From Arcicella rigui (GTDB taxonomy: Bacteria; Bacteroidota; Bacteroidia; Cytophagales; Spirosomataceae), in contig NZ_JAYFUM010000005.1 in assembly GCF_034929435.1 (NCBI RefSeq), positions 1-64,000 on the forward strand: a stretch of 64,000 nt of DNA, given 5' to 3'. The notes below the pieces were generated by a model. The model was not told the origin of the DNA. It saw only the letters and a list, made by a program, of their open reading frames with translations, and did no database searches. Below, piece by piece: positions 53,368 through 63,300 of the stretch. Positions within the stretch are counted from its first letter, which is position 1. Each line of letters begins with the position of its first letter. The position numbers and the translations under genes are program-made.

Positions 53368-55533
53368 ATGACCTCGAAAACACAACAAACCACCAACGAA
53401 ATCAAGAATTTTGTTTGGAGTCATTACTTCGGAGATGGTCTCAGGGTGACAATCGGCGTCGTCTTGCCAAGTTTAATTTTATTTCAATATCATTTACAGC
53501 AAATCGGGATTACTATCTCTCTGGGTGCTTTATGTGCCAGTATCGCCGATACTCCTGGCCCAATTACTCACCGACGCAATGCCATGTTGGTAAGTACCGT
53601 ATTGGTGTCGGTTGTCGCATTTATTGTTGGTTTTGCGAGTAATTCTATCGTTCTTTTAGGCTTTGTGGTGGTTGCCTTTAGCTTTATTTTTTCAATGCTT
53701 CACGTGTATGGCAACCGTAGTTCTTTGGTTGGTACTGCCGCTTTGTTGGTACTTACTTTGGGGCTTAGTCATGTACGCTCCTTTGCCGAAATTGCTCATT
53801 ACTCTTTGTATATACTTACTGGTGGTTTGTGGTATTCCTTGCTGAGTTTGTCTCTGTACAAAATCATGCCTTATCGTTTGGCACAACAAACTTTGGGTGA
53901 ATGTGTGATAGAAGTAGCCAATTTTATGAGAATAAAATCAGGTTTTTATAAAGCAGGAATGGATTATGATGAAAACTATAAAAAACTGCTTTTGTGCCAA
54001 GCTACTGTGAATGATAAACAAAATGCAGTACGAGAATTACTCTTTAAAAGCCGAGAAATTGTTCGAGAATCCACACAAGAAGGACGTTTTTTAGTAATTG
54101 TATTTGTAGATACCATGGATTTGTTTGAGCAAGCCCTTTCTACTTTTTACAGTTATCAAACCCTTCATCAGCAGTTTGACGATGTGGGCATTTTGAAACA
54201 TTTTGAAGAAGTACTCATTCATTTATCCGACCAATTAGAAGAAATTGGTTTGGCTCTGAAAGCCGACGGAAAACCCAATTTTTCATTAAGATTACCTCGT
54301 GAAATCAGAGATTTAAAACAAGAAATAGAAATATTGGAGTCGTCGTACTCGCCCGAAACATTTTCGGAAAGTGGGATTCAGGCTTTGAAGAGTATTGACG
54401 TAAACATTGAAAATATTTACCTGAGAATCAGAAAAATCAATAGCTATTTTAAAGATAAAAAAGCTAATAAACTGATTAAAAGTAAAACACAATCAGCATA
54501 TTTTATTTCACACGAAGAGTACAGTTTTGATTTGTTTCGTGAAAACCTCAATCTAAAATCAGGGGTTTTTCGTCATGCCATTCGGGTTTCATCAGCTATG
54601 TTATTGGGTTTTTTAATTGCCCAATTTTCCCATTTTCTGCATAGCAACTGGATATTATTGACGATTATCGTTATTATGAAACCTGCTTTTAGCCTAACCA
54701 AAGAACGAAACTATCATCGTTTGATAGGTACAATTATTGGCGTTGGTATCGGAATGTTTATTTTGGCTTGGGTAGAAAACGAAAATGCACTTTTTGGCAT
54801 ATTGCTATTCTGTATTTTGGGAACATTCATTTTTATCCGAAAAAATTATATCATCAGTGTTTTGTTCATGACACCCTTTATCCTGATTTTATACGATTTT
54901 CAAGGATTATTGAGCAAAGCCGTTTTTATAGAAAGAGTATATGATACTTTGATTGGCGGAAGTATCGCTTTTATGGCAAGCCATTTTTTATTGCCAAGTT
55001 GGGAACATCAAAAACTCAGAACTGTATTGATAGAAATGATAGAAGCTAATTTGGCTTATTATCATCAGGTTTCAGCCTATTTTTTCGGACAACAGTACGA
55101 TAAAATTCCCTATAAAATTATACGTAAAGAAGTATATGTACGAAGTGCCAACTTAGCTTCTGCTTTTCAAAGAATGTTCTCTGAACCAAAAAGCAAACAG
55201 TTGAGTATCAAAGAAGTACATAAGTTTTCGGTCTTGAACCATTTGATGACATCCTACATTGCTACTTTAGCATTGTACATCACCGAACATTGCGACGACA
55301 TACAAGAATTTGAAAAGCTACAATTAGTGGCAATGAATACAGAAAAACTTATGACCGAAGCCATGATTATTTTGGATTCCGAAGACGGCGTAATTCATCA
55401 AGATTTAAGAATTATATCTTTGAAAAATACCTTTAAAAATCAAGAAGAATTGATGTTGATATCAGAGCAGTTTATAGATATTCAAAAAGTAGCTTTTGAT
55501 ATTTATAAAATTTCTGAGAAGATAAAAGTCTAA
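53368..55533 (+). CDS. FUSC-family membrane protein (YccS/AaeB-like)
   Basis: 721 residues from the ATG at 53368; the longer frame to 53302 would begin at TTG and adds 22 residues. Two clusters of about five to six hydrophobic helices each (about 25-165 and 390-530) flank a cytoplasmic helical region, and a helical tail ends the protein. This is the fusaric acid resistance (FUSC) layout, with the second cluster beginning HAIRVSSAMLLGFLIAQF and ILLTIIVIMKPAFSLTKER. Members export aromatic acids or have unknown roles. Its 3' end overlaps the tandem 42-bp repeat region only at its edge. Confidence 0.9.
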   Translation: MTSKTQQTTNEIKNFVWSHYFGDGLRVTIGVVLPSLILFQYHLQQIGITISLGALCASIADTPGPITHRRNAMLVSTVLVSVVAFIVGFASNSIVLLGFVVVAFSFIFSMLHVYGNRSSLVGTAALLVLTLGLSHVRSFAEIAHYSLYILTGGLWYSLLSLSLYKIMPYRLAQQTLGECVIEVANFMRIKSGFYKAGMDYDENYKKLLLCQATVNDKQNAVRELLFKSREIVRESTQEGRFLVIVFVDTMDLFEQALSTFYSYQTLHQQFDDVGILKHFEEVLIHLSDQLEEIGLALKADGKPNFSLRLPREIRDLKQEIEILESSYSPETFSESGIQALKSIDVNIENIYLRIRKINSYFKDKKANKLIKSKTQSAYFISHEEYSFDLFRENLNLKSGVFRHAIRVSSAMLLGFLIAQFSHFLHSNWILLTIIVIMKPAFSLTKERNYHRLIGTIIGVGIGMFILAWVENENALFGILLFCILGTFIFIRKNYIISVLFMTPFILILYDFQGLLSKAVFIERVYDTLIGGSIAFMASHFLLPSWEHQKLRTVLIEMIEANLAYYHQVSAYFFGQQYDKIPYKIIRKEVYVRSANLASAFQRMFSEPKSKQLSIKEVHKFSVLNHLMTSYIATLALYITEHCDDIQEFEKLQLVAMNTEKLMTEAMIILDSEDGVIHQDLRIISLKNTFKNQEELMLISEQFIDIQKVAFDIYKISEKIKV

Positions 55534-55702
55534 TTTTTTCTTTCTTCCGAAGATTTTTTTCAAGAAAGAAAAAATGTTTTTCTTGCTTACGGAAGCTTTT
55601 TCTAAGAAGGAAAAAAAGTCTTTCTTACCTGCGAAAGTTTTTTTCAGAGAAGAAAAATACTTTTTCTTCTCTGAAAAATTTCTTCCCAAAGTTGAAAAAT
55701 AG
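55534..55702. repeat. Four tandem ~42-bp hairpin units, Phe/Lys-encoding on the minus strand
   Basis: Units start at about 55534, 55577, 55619 and 55661. Each follows the pattern TTTTTCTTnCTTnCGnAAG with T-run, then GAAnGAAAAAA, and is itself imperfectly palindromic. The unit length equals that of the unrelated array at 117-282. Read on the minus strand, one frame stays open and repeats every 14 residues: KKYFSSLKKTFAGK, KDFFSFLEKASVSK, KNIFSFLKKIFGRK. That frame (55462-55731) starts only at TTG, so a protein is unproven. Confidence 0.8.
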
Positions 55703-55760
55703 TTTTTACTAAGTGTTCCAACTATTTTCAATTGTTCTCTGCATAGAAGTATGAAAGAGC

Positions 55761-56915
55761 TTATTTGATAATGACCTTTTTCGTAATAGAATGTATTCCG
55801 TTAATTACTTTTAATATCAGCATTTGTTCCGAAAAGGCTTCTACATTAAATTCTTGAAAGTGTGTTAGACCAACATTCGTATGCTTGAACTCTTGTAAAA
55901 GTTTCCCCGAATTATCAAAAAGCTGGAAAACTACTTTTGAAGGTAGTTTTGTAATAACCTCTGCCTTAAATACACCGCTACTTGGGTTTGGAAAGATGGT
56001 AAACTCCATATCAGAAATCACTTCATTTTCAGTAGATAAAACCAATGCCTGATTCGATACTTCATTTACAATCGGTGCTTTTATCACTGCTTCAAACGGA
56101 GGAATCGTTGCTGTTTCGCCTGCTTCATCTTTCACCACAATTTCCATATCCCTTACGGTCAAGCTTATTTTGATGCCTTTTCTCCACTCTTCAACCATAA
56201 AAGAACAAGTATAAATCCCAATTTGAGTAGGAGCATTCCACGTTAAATCGCCAGTGATTTCATTGATTTTAAAAGTTCCTACTTCGTTTACTTCATTAGG
56301 CTGTTTAAAGCTTTCAATAGGTATTCCTAAAGTAGAACAATCGTTAGAGGTACTGGTTCTTGCCATCGTAAGCCGATATGACAAACTATCGCCTTCAATA
56401 TCAGTAGCTTTTGGGTTGTAAACAAATACTTGTTTAACCTTTGCATACAAAACACCAATGTCATTATTAAGAATTGGCGTTGAATTAATGGCTTTTGGAT
56501 TGAATAAAGTTTCAATATAAAAAGGCACATAATCGGCATTTTTGATATTACGAATAGTTTGATTTCTACTCAGAAGAGCAACATAAACCCGATAAGCCGT
56601 AAGATTCGACGCATATTTATGTTGAATTTTGTAAATACTTTTACCGATACTATTGCTTATTTCCTCTCCGTTTCCATTGCCATTTACTCTTGAAGCAATG
56701 CCCGAACTACCATCGCCAAAGCAAACGGGTATTTCTTTCTGTTCCATATAAGCCCTTATACCCAAAGTTAAATCTGAGTAAATGGTCACGGTGATTTCAT
56801 AAGTCAAATTTTGGTCATTTACTTGTGACACTTGAATATTTCCACCTTTGAGATGCGAAGCAAATAGTGGAGAATTAATAAAAAAGAGTACAATTAAGTT
56901 GAGGTAGGTTTTCAT
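55761..56915 (-). CDS. T9SS-secreted cell-surface protein with type A sorting domain
   Basis: 384 residues. Sec signal peptide 1-19 (ending PLFAS). Ig-like beta-rich body with LKGGNIQVSQVNDQNLTYEITVTIYSD at the start, a common opening of surface proteins in gliding Bacteroidota, and a middle segment PKATDIEGDSLSYRL. The type IX secretion C-terminal domain (about 305-384) begins FTIFPNPSSGVFKAEV and ends with a basic KKVIIK. It would cross the outer membrane by T9SS and be anchored or released at the surface. The ligand is unknown. It converges with the FUSC gene. Confidence 0.88.
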   Translation of the reverse strand: MKTYLNLIVLFFINSPLFASHLKGGNIQVSQVNDQNLTYEITVTIYSDLTLGIRAYMEQKEIPVCFGDGSSGIASRVNGNGNGEEISNSIGKSIYKIQHKYASNLTAYRVYVALLSRNQTIRNIKNADYVPFYIETLFNPKAINSTPILNNDIGVLYAKVKQVFVYNPKATDIEGDSLSYRLTMARTSTSNDCSTLGIPIESFKQPNEVNEVGTFKINEITGDLTWNAPTQIGIYTCSFMVEEWRKGIKISLTVRDMEIVVKDEAGETATIPPFEAVIKAPIVNEVSNQALVLSTENEVISDMEFTIFPNPSSGVFKAEVITKLPSKVVFQLFDNSGKLLQEFKHTNVGLTHFQEFNVEAFSEQMLILKVINGIHSITKKVIIK

Positions 56916-57219
56916 TGGTTTATATGTTAAAAGGTTTGAATATTAAAAATACTGTTGCTGCCGAACCTAAAACTAAATAGAAAAACTGATAAATAATTCA
57001 AAATAAAATGTTCTTATTCAAGACTGTGCATTCTTCACTTATGATAATAAATGTTTTGAAAGTGTTAAAAGTGGATATTGGCAATAAATTTTATTTAAAG
57101 ATTACCAGTAAAGAATATAAGTTTTTACCGTTAGATAAGTTTTTTAATATTTTCTTTTCTCTATTTTCTTTTTTAACTACCTTTTACAAAAAATAATTGT
57201 AGTTAATCGCTAAGTAGCT
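56916..57219. other. Spacer upstream of the SIR2-TIR operon
   Basis: 304 bp of AT-rich DNA between divergent genes. A plus-strand frame at 57008-57196 encodes 62 residues of hydrophobic, Lys/Phe-rich sequence; it lacks a recognisable domain, so it is not called as a gene. A weak TAnnTTTG-like TACCTTTT occurs near 57178. No operator-like symmetry was found. Confidence 0.5.
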
Positions 57220-58668
57220 ATGAGTGATAATATTTCCGTCATTCTTGAAGCAATTCAAGAGGGAAAGTGCGTGCTTGTTTTAGGCCCAGAAGTATGCCAT
57301 TTTGAAGGTAAAAATTTTGATGAATCTATCAAATCCGCCTATGAATATTACTATGATAAAGTAATTGATAATTCTGAAAGGAGGCGGTTTAGTAAAATTG
57401 CTTTTTCTGATTTTTCTTTCATCAAAGAAGAGTTGATGAGTCTTAAATCTCAGCAAAAAGAGGAAATGCACATTTACCGCTTTGCCAAATGGTATTTCGA
57501 CCAAAGAAAAGAATGGGAAAAACATTTCCGACAAATTGCCCAATTACCAATTCCACTGATTATTTCATTACTACCCGACGATAATCTTCAAAATGCTTTT
57601 GAGGAAGTATTCGCCGATAAGCCCGACGGCTTTAGGGTAAGCAGGTATTCCAGAACTAACAAAGACGTACCCGTTATCAATCAGATTCCAAGTAAAGAAC
57701 ATCCATTGATTTATAAACTGTTGGGTGATTTAGAACGTTACGACGCTACTTTTACTTTTGATGATTGGTTTGGATACTTCAAAAATATTTTTGGTAAACA
57801 GCCACTTCCCGAAAAAATTGAGTTTGTATTACAAAATAATCCTGTCTTTGTTTTTCTTGGTGTTCGTTTTGAAAAATGGTATATCCAATTGCTTATTCGA
57901 TTATTGATTTCAGAATCTAATGGAAATTTGATTGGCGGAGAACGTTTTTCGATGGTGCATTCAGCCGAAGACGACGTTGATATTTTGGTTTGGGATAGAT
58001 TTCAGCTTCAATTTGAAGGTGAAAAACCTGCTGATTTCCTCCAAGAAGTTTATAATGCTTGTAAAGAGCATCAGTTACTTAGAATACCCAAACGAGATAA
58101 GGAAACACTTGATGCAAAAGTATTTATCTCTTACAACCATAATGACCAAGCTATTGCTTTACGAGTACAGAAAGATTTAGAAGCCTTGGGGCTTTCCGTG
58201 ATTATCGACACCGATAATCCAATTGGCTATGATATTCCTGTTTTTATCAATCAAAGTATTGCTAAATGCGACTTTATTCTTCAATTAATTTCTCAACATT
58301 TTCTTACTTCTGGCTGGGTTGCTCAGGAATCTTTAAAGGCTTTCCATGTTGCTGAACTTACAGGCAAAAGAGTATTGCCTTGCCAAATTGACGATGCGTT
58401 AAATGATACGATGTTCAGAGAAAGAGCTATGAGCATTTTCGATGCCAAATTAAAAGAGCTAAAAGAAAGCTTTAATGAGCGTTTGGAGAAGGAAGAAAGT
58501 ATAAAAGATTTACAAGATGAAAGAGATAGAATACTGAGTTTGAAGAAAAACTATGATGATATTATGGCAGAATTTAAAGAGAAAAACAGAGGCGACCTAA
58601 CTCCCGAGAACTATGTGAATGGATTTGAACAGTTAATAAAGTCAATTAAGCATTATATAAACCACTAA
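57220..58668 (+). CDS. SIR2-like/TIR-domain protein, probable NAD-cleaving effector
   Basis: 482 residues, first gene of the operon. The N-terminal half (about 1-275) has the SIR2-like layout: ILEAIQEGKCVLVLGPEV where the family has a Gly-rich NAD loop, HPLIYKLLGDL where the catalytic His lies, and FVLQNNPVFVFLGVRFEKWYIQLLIRLL late in the fold. The Gly loop and TxNYD motif are degenerate, so this half may be inactive. The C-terminal TIR domain (about 298-415) starts DAKVFISYNHND and keeps the NADase glutamate, Glu370 in SGWVAQES, matching the SARM1 motif. A coiled coil (about 405-455) ends it. It probably destroys NAD when activated by the downstream NTPase. Confidence 0.85.
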   Translation: MSDNISVILEAIQEGKCVLVLGPEVCHFEGKNFDESIKSAYEYYYDKVIDNSERRRFSKIAFSDFSFIKEELMSLKSQQKEEMHIYRFAKWYFDQRKEWEKHFRQIAQLPIPLIISLLPDDNLQNAFEEVFADKPDGFRVSRYSRTNKDVPVINQIPSKEHPLIYKLLGDLERYDATFTFDDWFGYFKNIFGKQPLPEKIEFVLQNNPVFVFLGVRFEKWYIQLLIRLLISESNGNLIGGERFSMVHSAEDDVDILVWDRFQLQFEGEKPADFLQEVYNACKEHQLLRIPKRDKETLDAKVFISYNHNDQAIALRVQKDLEALGLSVIIDTDNPIGYDIPVFINQSIAKCDFILQLISQHFLTSGWVAQESLKAFHVAELTGKRVLPCQIDDALNDTMFRERAMSIFDAKLKELKESFNERLEKEESIKDLQDERDRILSLKKNYDDIMAEFKEKNRGDLTPENYVNGFEQLIKSIKHYINH

Positions 58669-58677
58669 TAATATTGA

Positions 58678-60321
58678 ATGATGGACTATATGAATCAAAC
58701 ATATCGTTATCCGGGCGTTACACCTTTTTCTACTGCTCAAAAATCACTCTTTATGGGACGAGAGAAGGATATTGAAGCATTTTATCAATTACTTTTTGTA
58801 AAACAATTGGTTATACTTTACGGAAAAAGTGGCTATGGAAAAAGCTCATTGATTAATGCTGGTATTATTCCCAAATTAGAACAATCTCTTCTCAATAAAG
58901 CAAAGTATTTTCAAATACGATTATATACCCAAGAAAAAGGAAATGTATTAGGTGGCATTAACAACTCACCGCACGATACACTGATAAAACATTTATCCAA
59001 TGATGTGCAAGAGCTGGATTTTATGTTACCACTCAAAGCTAAAATGTCTGAGGATGACCACTTTTGGTATTGGATAAAACAGCATCAGTATAAAAATAAA
59101 AACACGCCAATTATCTTTTTTTTCGACCAATTTGAAGAACTATTTTCTTATAGCGAACAAGAAATAGATGCCTTTGCTGCCCAAATTGGACATTTACTTT
59201 ACCAGACACTTCCGGAAGAATGTAGAAGTATTATCGAGCATGAATTATTTCAAAGTTTGAGTCACGAGCAAATAGATTTCTTATATGAAAAACCCAATAT
59301 AAAAATCGTGTTTTCGATTCGGGCAGATAGAATGTCATTATTGAATAGACTAACCAAGTACTTGCCCAACCTTTTACAACATCATTACGAACTGGATGCT
59401 ATCTCGGAAGAAAGTGCCAGAATGGCAATTGAAAAACCTTCACAAATTATCAGTGATACTTTTCTTTCGCCCAATTTCAGTTTTGAATCGACAGTGATTG
59501 ATAGCATTATCAAGCGAGTAAAGAATGATTATGATGGAAAAATAGAAACAGCTGCCCTTCAAATTATTTGTAGGTTTATTGAAGAACATACAGTAATTGA
59601 ACAGCAGAAACTGGTAATTACCGAAGCCGTTTTGGGTAATATCAAAAACATCTTTAAAAATTATTATCAATCGGCATTGAATAAACTTGAAGTAACAGAA
59701 CAAGAGAATGTCCGAAGAACTTTAGAAGATAAATTTATTCAGAATAATCGTCGTATTCCCTTTGAAAGTAATCATATTCAACAAGAATACGGCTTTTCAG
59801 AACAAGTATTACGACAGTTGGAAGACAGTACTTTATTAAGAAAAGAACGAGATTCTTATGGAAGGTACATTTATGAAATCGGGCATGATACACTGATAGA
59901 ACCCATTTTAGAATTCTCCAGTAAAAGAAGGCAAGAAGAGCTTAAAATTAAAATAAGACGAAGGTTCTATACTATTTCAGGGGCAATGTTTGTACTCTTG
60001 GGAATCTTGACTGTGATAGGATATTTATATTATGAAGCAGATTCATCCAAAGATGAAGCCTTAAAAGCCAGGGATCAGGCTAATTCTTTAAGAATACAGG
60101 CTACTCACGCTTTGAATCAAGTATATCTTCAACAAGCAAGAAGTTTAAAAGATAATATTGATAATCTCGAAAGGAATGGAGGTATTCCAGTAGCAAAATA
60201 TTACTGCGATTCAGCAACGAATATTCTAAATAGAATTGATACAATCACAGACTTGGATAGTAAAAGAGAAGGGATTATGCTACAAACTGAAATATCGAAA
60301 ATCAAAAACAGAATTAAATGA
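58678..60321 (+). CDS. STAND-type P-loop NTPase with transmembrane anchor
   Basis: 547 residues. The nSTAND-type NTPase has FMGREKDIEAFYQLL (25-39), Walker A GKSGYGKSS at 49-57, Walker B IIFFFDQFEELF (145-156, Asp150, Glu153/154) and a sensor segment KIVFSIRADRM. Winged-helix-like sequence follows, with SEQVLRQLEDSTLLRKERD and YEIGHDTLIEPI. A basic stop-transfer KIRRRFY precedes a transmembrane helix (about 433-451), so the NTPase is cytosolic and the tail (about 452-547, helical) faces outward. In relatives the WD40 region follows this helix in one protein; here it is a separate exported protein. The gap to the SIR2/TIR gene is 9 bp, and the next gene overlaps by 4 bp. Confidence 0.88.
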   Translation: MMDYMNQTYRYPGVTPFSTAQKSLFMGREKDIEAFYQLLFVKQLVILYGKSGYGKSSLINAGIIPKLEQSLLNKAKYFQIRLYTQEKGNVLGGINNSPHDTLIKHLSNDVQELDFMLPLKAKMSEDDHFWYWIKQHQYKNKNTPIIFFFDQFEELFSYSEQEIDAFAAQIGHLLYQTLPEECRSIIEHELFQSLSHEQIDFLYEKPNIKIVFSIRADRMSLLNRLTKYLPNLLQHHYELDAISEESARMAIEKPSQIISDTFLSPNFSFESTVIDSIIKRVKNDYDGKIETAALQIICRFIEEHTVIEQQKLVITEAVLGNIKNIFKNYYQSALNKLEVTEQENVRRTLEDKFIQNNRRIPFESNHIQQEYGFSEQVLRQLEDSTLLRKERDSYGRYIYEIGHDTLIEPILEFSSKRRQEELKIKIRRRFYTISGAMFVLLGILTVIGYLYYEADSSKDEALKARDQANSLRIQATHALNQVYLQQARSLKDNIDNLERNGGIPVAKYYCDSATNILNRIDTITDLDSKREGIMLQTEISKIKNRIK

Positions 60322-63300
60322 AACCACTATTACTTATATTATGTGTGTTGCTAAGTTTTTTTAGTACAGGACAAAACCTCATTAGCTTTGAACATTACCT
60401 TGCAGAAGGAAATAAATTAGCTAAAAATAAAAAAACTACTGATGCAATAAAGCGTTATAATATCGCTCGTATTTTAGCAGGAACAGATAAAGCTAAACAC
60501 GGAGAGGTAGATACAAAAATCAAAGAAGTATTTAAGGCAATTGAAAAACAAAAAGAAGATGCCCTCATGAATGGTGAAAAGGCAAAACTACTGTATTGGA
60601 TTTCAGAGTCGGATAAAATTGGCCCGGGACAAGGGATGAAATTATTAGAATATGCTTACGCAGATTCAAGTGACGTTGATGTACAAAAGATGGTAAGGGA
60701 ACAAACTGAAAAAGTATTCAATAAAAGCAATACTCATCATTTTAGGGTTCTTAATTACTTTGATAATGTAGAAAATGTAGAAACTTCTTCCGATAGCCGA
60801 TGGCTTTTTGTTCTTTTTAAGAATAAAAGACTCCAAATTTTTGACTTAATTTCCCAGAGGCCAGTTGAAATACTTACCGAAGAAAAGGGCATTGTTGGCG
60901 TGATTTTATCTTCGGATTCAAGATGGTTAATCACCAAATATAGTGATAAAACTGCTATCCTCTGGGATTTGGATACCTACGATTCTAAAAATGTTATTCC
61001 TGTTACCAGCAAAAGATTTAATAAGCTGCGTGATATACGAATTTCGGTTGATAGTAGATGGCTTTCTGCTGAAAATGAGGATAAAACACTTACTGTTTGG
61101 AATTTGAAAGAAAATAAGTTAGAGACTTCTTTTGCTAAAGAAAAAGACATTATCTGGACAACAATTTCTGATGATTCAAAATGGCTTATTACATTCAATA
61201 TCAATAGTATCATTAAAGTTTGGAATTTAGAAAGTAAAACCTCTACAACTTTCTATTCTAAAAATATAGGTATTCGTTCGGCTACGGTTTCGTCTGATGG
61301 AAAGCTTTTTATTGCAAATTTTTGGGATGGCTATTCAATGATTGAGGATTTAAAGAAAGGTGAAAAAACTAAAAAAATCCTTGCTGAGAACTTAAAAATC
61401 GAAGAAGCAACTATTTCAAAAGATAGCAAATGGCTCATTACTAAATATCAAGATGACAGTTCTAAGGTTTGGGACTTGAGTAACAGACAAGGTAAAAGTT
61501 TTTTATCTAATGAAAAATACATTAATAAAGTTACTATTTCGCCAGATAGCAAATGGTTGATTACCATTGATGAAAAAATGTCAGCTAAGTGTTGGGATTT
61601 AGAAAAGGGCGAGAGCATCAAGTTTTTACCAAAAGAAGAAGAAATTTTAGGCGTTATAATTTCCGATAATAGCAAATTTGCGGTTATTAAGCATGTAAAC
61701 GGGATAACTCAGATTTGGGATTTTGTCAATAAAAAATTCTTTGATTTTATTCAGTATGAAAAAAATGTTGAAGATGTAACTATTTCAGAAGACGACGAAT
61801 ATCTGGTAGCTTGGTATAAAGACAAAACCGTGCAACTCTGGGATTTAAAGACTAAAAAGCCTCGGAATTTCTTGACTGACGAACGAAATGTAACACAAGC
61901 ATTTTTTTCATCAGATGCCAAAAAGTTGTTAGTCATTCATCAAAATAAAAGTGTTACTCTCTGCAATTTAGAAACGGAATTAGTTCGTCCACTTATAACA
62001 GCTACTAAAGGGATTGAAAATAGTGTTCTTGACGAAACCAATAACTGGATTATTACAGCTTTTGAAAATGGAACTTCAAAAATTTGGAATATTTCTACTG
62101 GTGCGGTTCTTGGTTTTTTAAGTTCAGAGAAAGTAGTAAGTTCTATTGATATTCCAAGAAATAACAAATGGTTAATTACCCATTATTTTGATTATTCCTC
62201 TAAAATTTGGAATTGGGAAACGGGTAAAAAACCTGATTTTTTAGCAAATGAACCAGAAACATTTTCTGTAAATATTTCAAAGAGTAATAAATGGTTAATT
62301 ACAAAGTATTTGAATGGAAAAGTAAAGATTTGGGATTTAGAAAATGGTAAAATACCCACTTTTTTAGAAAAAGAACCAGAGATGAATTATGCTAATATTT
62401 CGAGTAACGAAAAGTGTTTAATTACAAGTTACTTGAATGGAAAAGCAAAGATTTGGGATTTAAAATCTATGTCCTTAATTAAAGAAATGAATACTCAGGA
62501 CAAAATTTCTACTGAAAAATTTTCTGAGGATAACCAATGGTTAGCCATCAATTATGATAATAAAAAAACAGAAATCATTTCTTTAAACGAAACCTCAAAA
62601 GAAAACTTTTTGGAAAAAGAATCAGACATCGTAGATGTTTATTTTTCTAATAAAAGTAAATGGCTAATTGTTAAACATAGTAATAGTCCTACCAAAATTT
62701 GGGATATAGAAAAAGGGACAGAAGTAGATTCGGTAAAAAATCATAAACTTGGTTCAAAAGATATTTCACCCAATAAAAAATGGTTATTGGTAAGTTTTGA
62801 AAACGGTACAGCCATGCTTCTTGACTTGGCAGATAAAAAAGAACCTCAAAATTTAAAATTTAATCTGCTTAATGAGTCTGTTTCTTTTGCAGACAATGAT
62901 AGATTTTTAATAAATACTCTCAATGGATACAATCATATCAATTATGTTAAAGATTTAGAAACTGACAAGTCGGTTGATTTTTTAACAAAAGAAAAAAACA
63001 TCAAAACGCTACATTTATCTAAAAATAAAAATTGGCTATGGGTTACTTATGCTGATAATTCTATCAAACTTTGGGAGTATCCAAGTGGAAAAGAAGTTAT
63101 TCCAAGTATTTCCAAAACGTTGGTTGATGTACAGAAAATAGCGATTTCTCCCAACAGTGAATTGATTTCACTCGTAAGTCAGCATCAAATAAAAACTTAT
63201 AATCTTAAAACTGGAGATTTTAAAAATGCCCTTTTCCTCAATAAGCGTCCGACAAAATTAGAATACTTGGATGAACAGTTTTTATTGGTTACCGTTGGAA

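Noticed and set aside
55462..55731. Firm call of an 89-residue Phe/Lys repeat protein
   Set aside because: It has only a TTG start, overlaps the end of the FUSC gene in antisense and is explained by the palindromic 42-bp repeat. It is kept as a repeat and a finding.
57008..57196. 62-residue open frame just upstream of the SIR2-TIR gene, as a possible fourth small component
   Set aside because: Composition is that of AT-rich DNA (Phe, Lys, Leu, Ile), with no domain and no clear ribosome binding site. It may be only an open frame in the leader.
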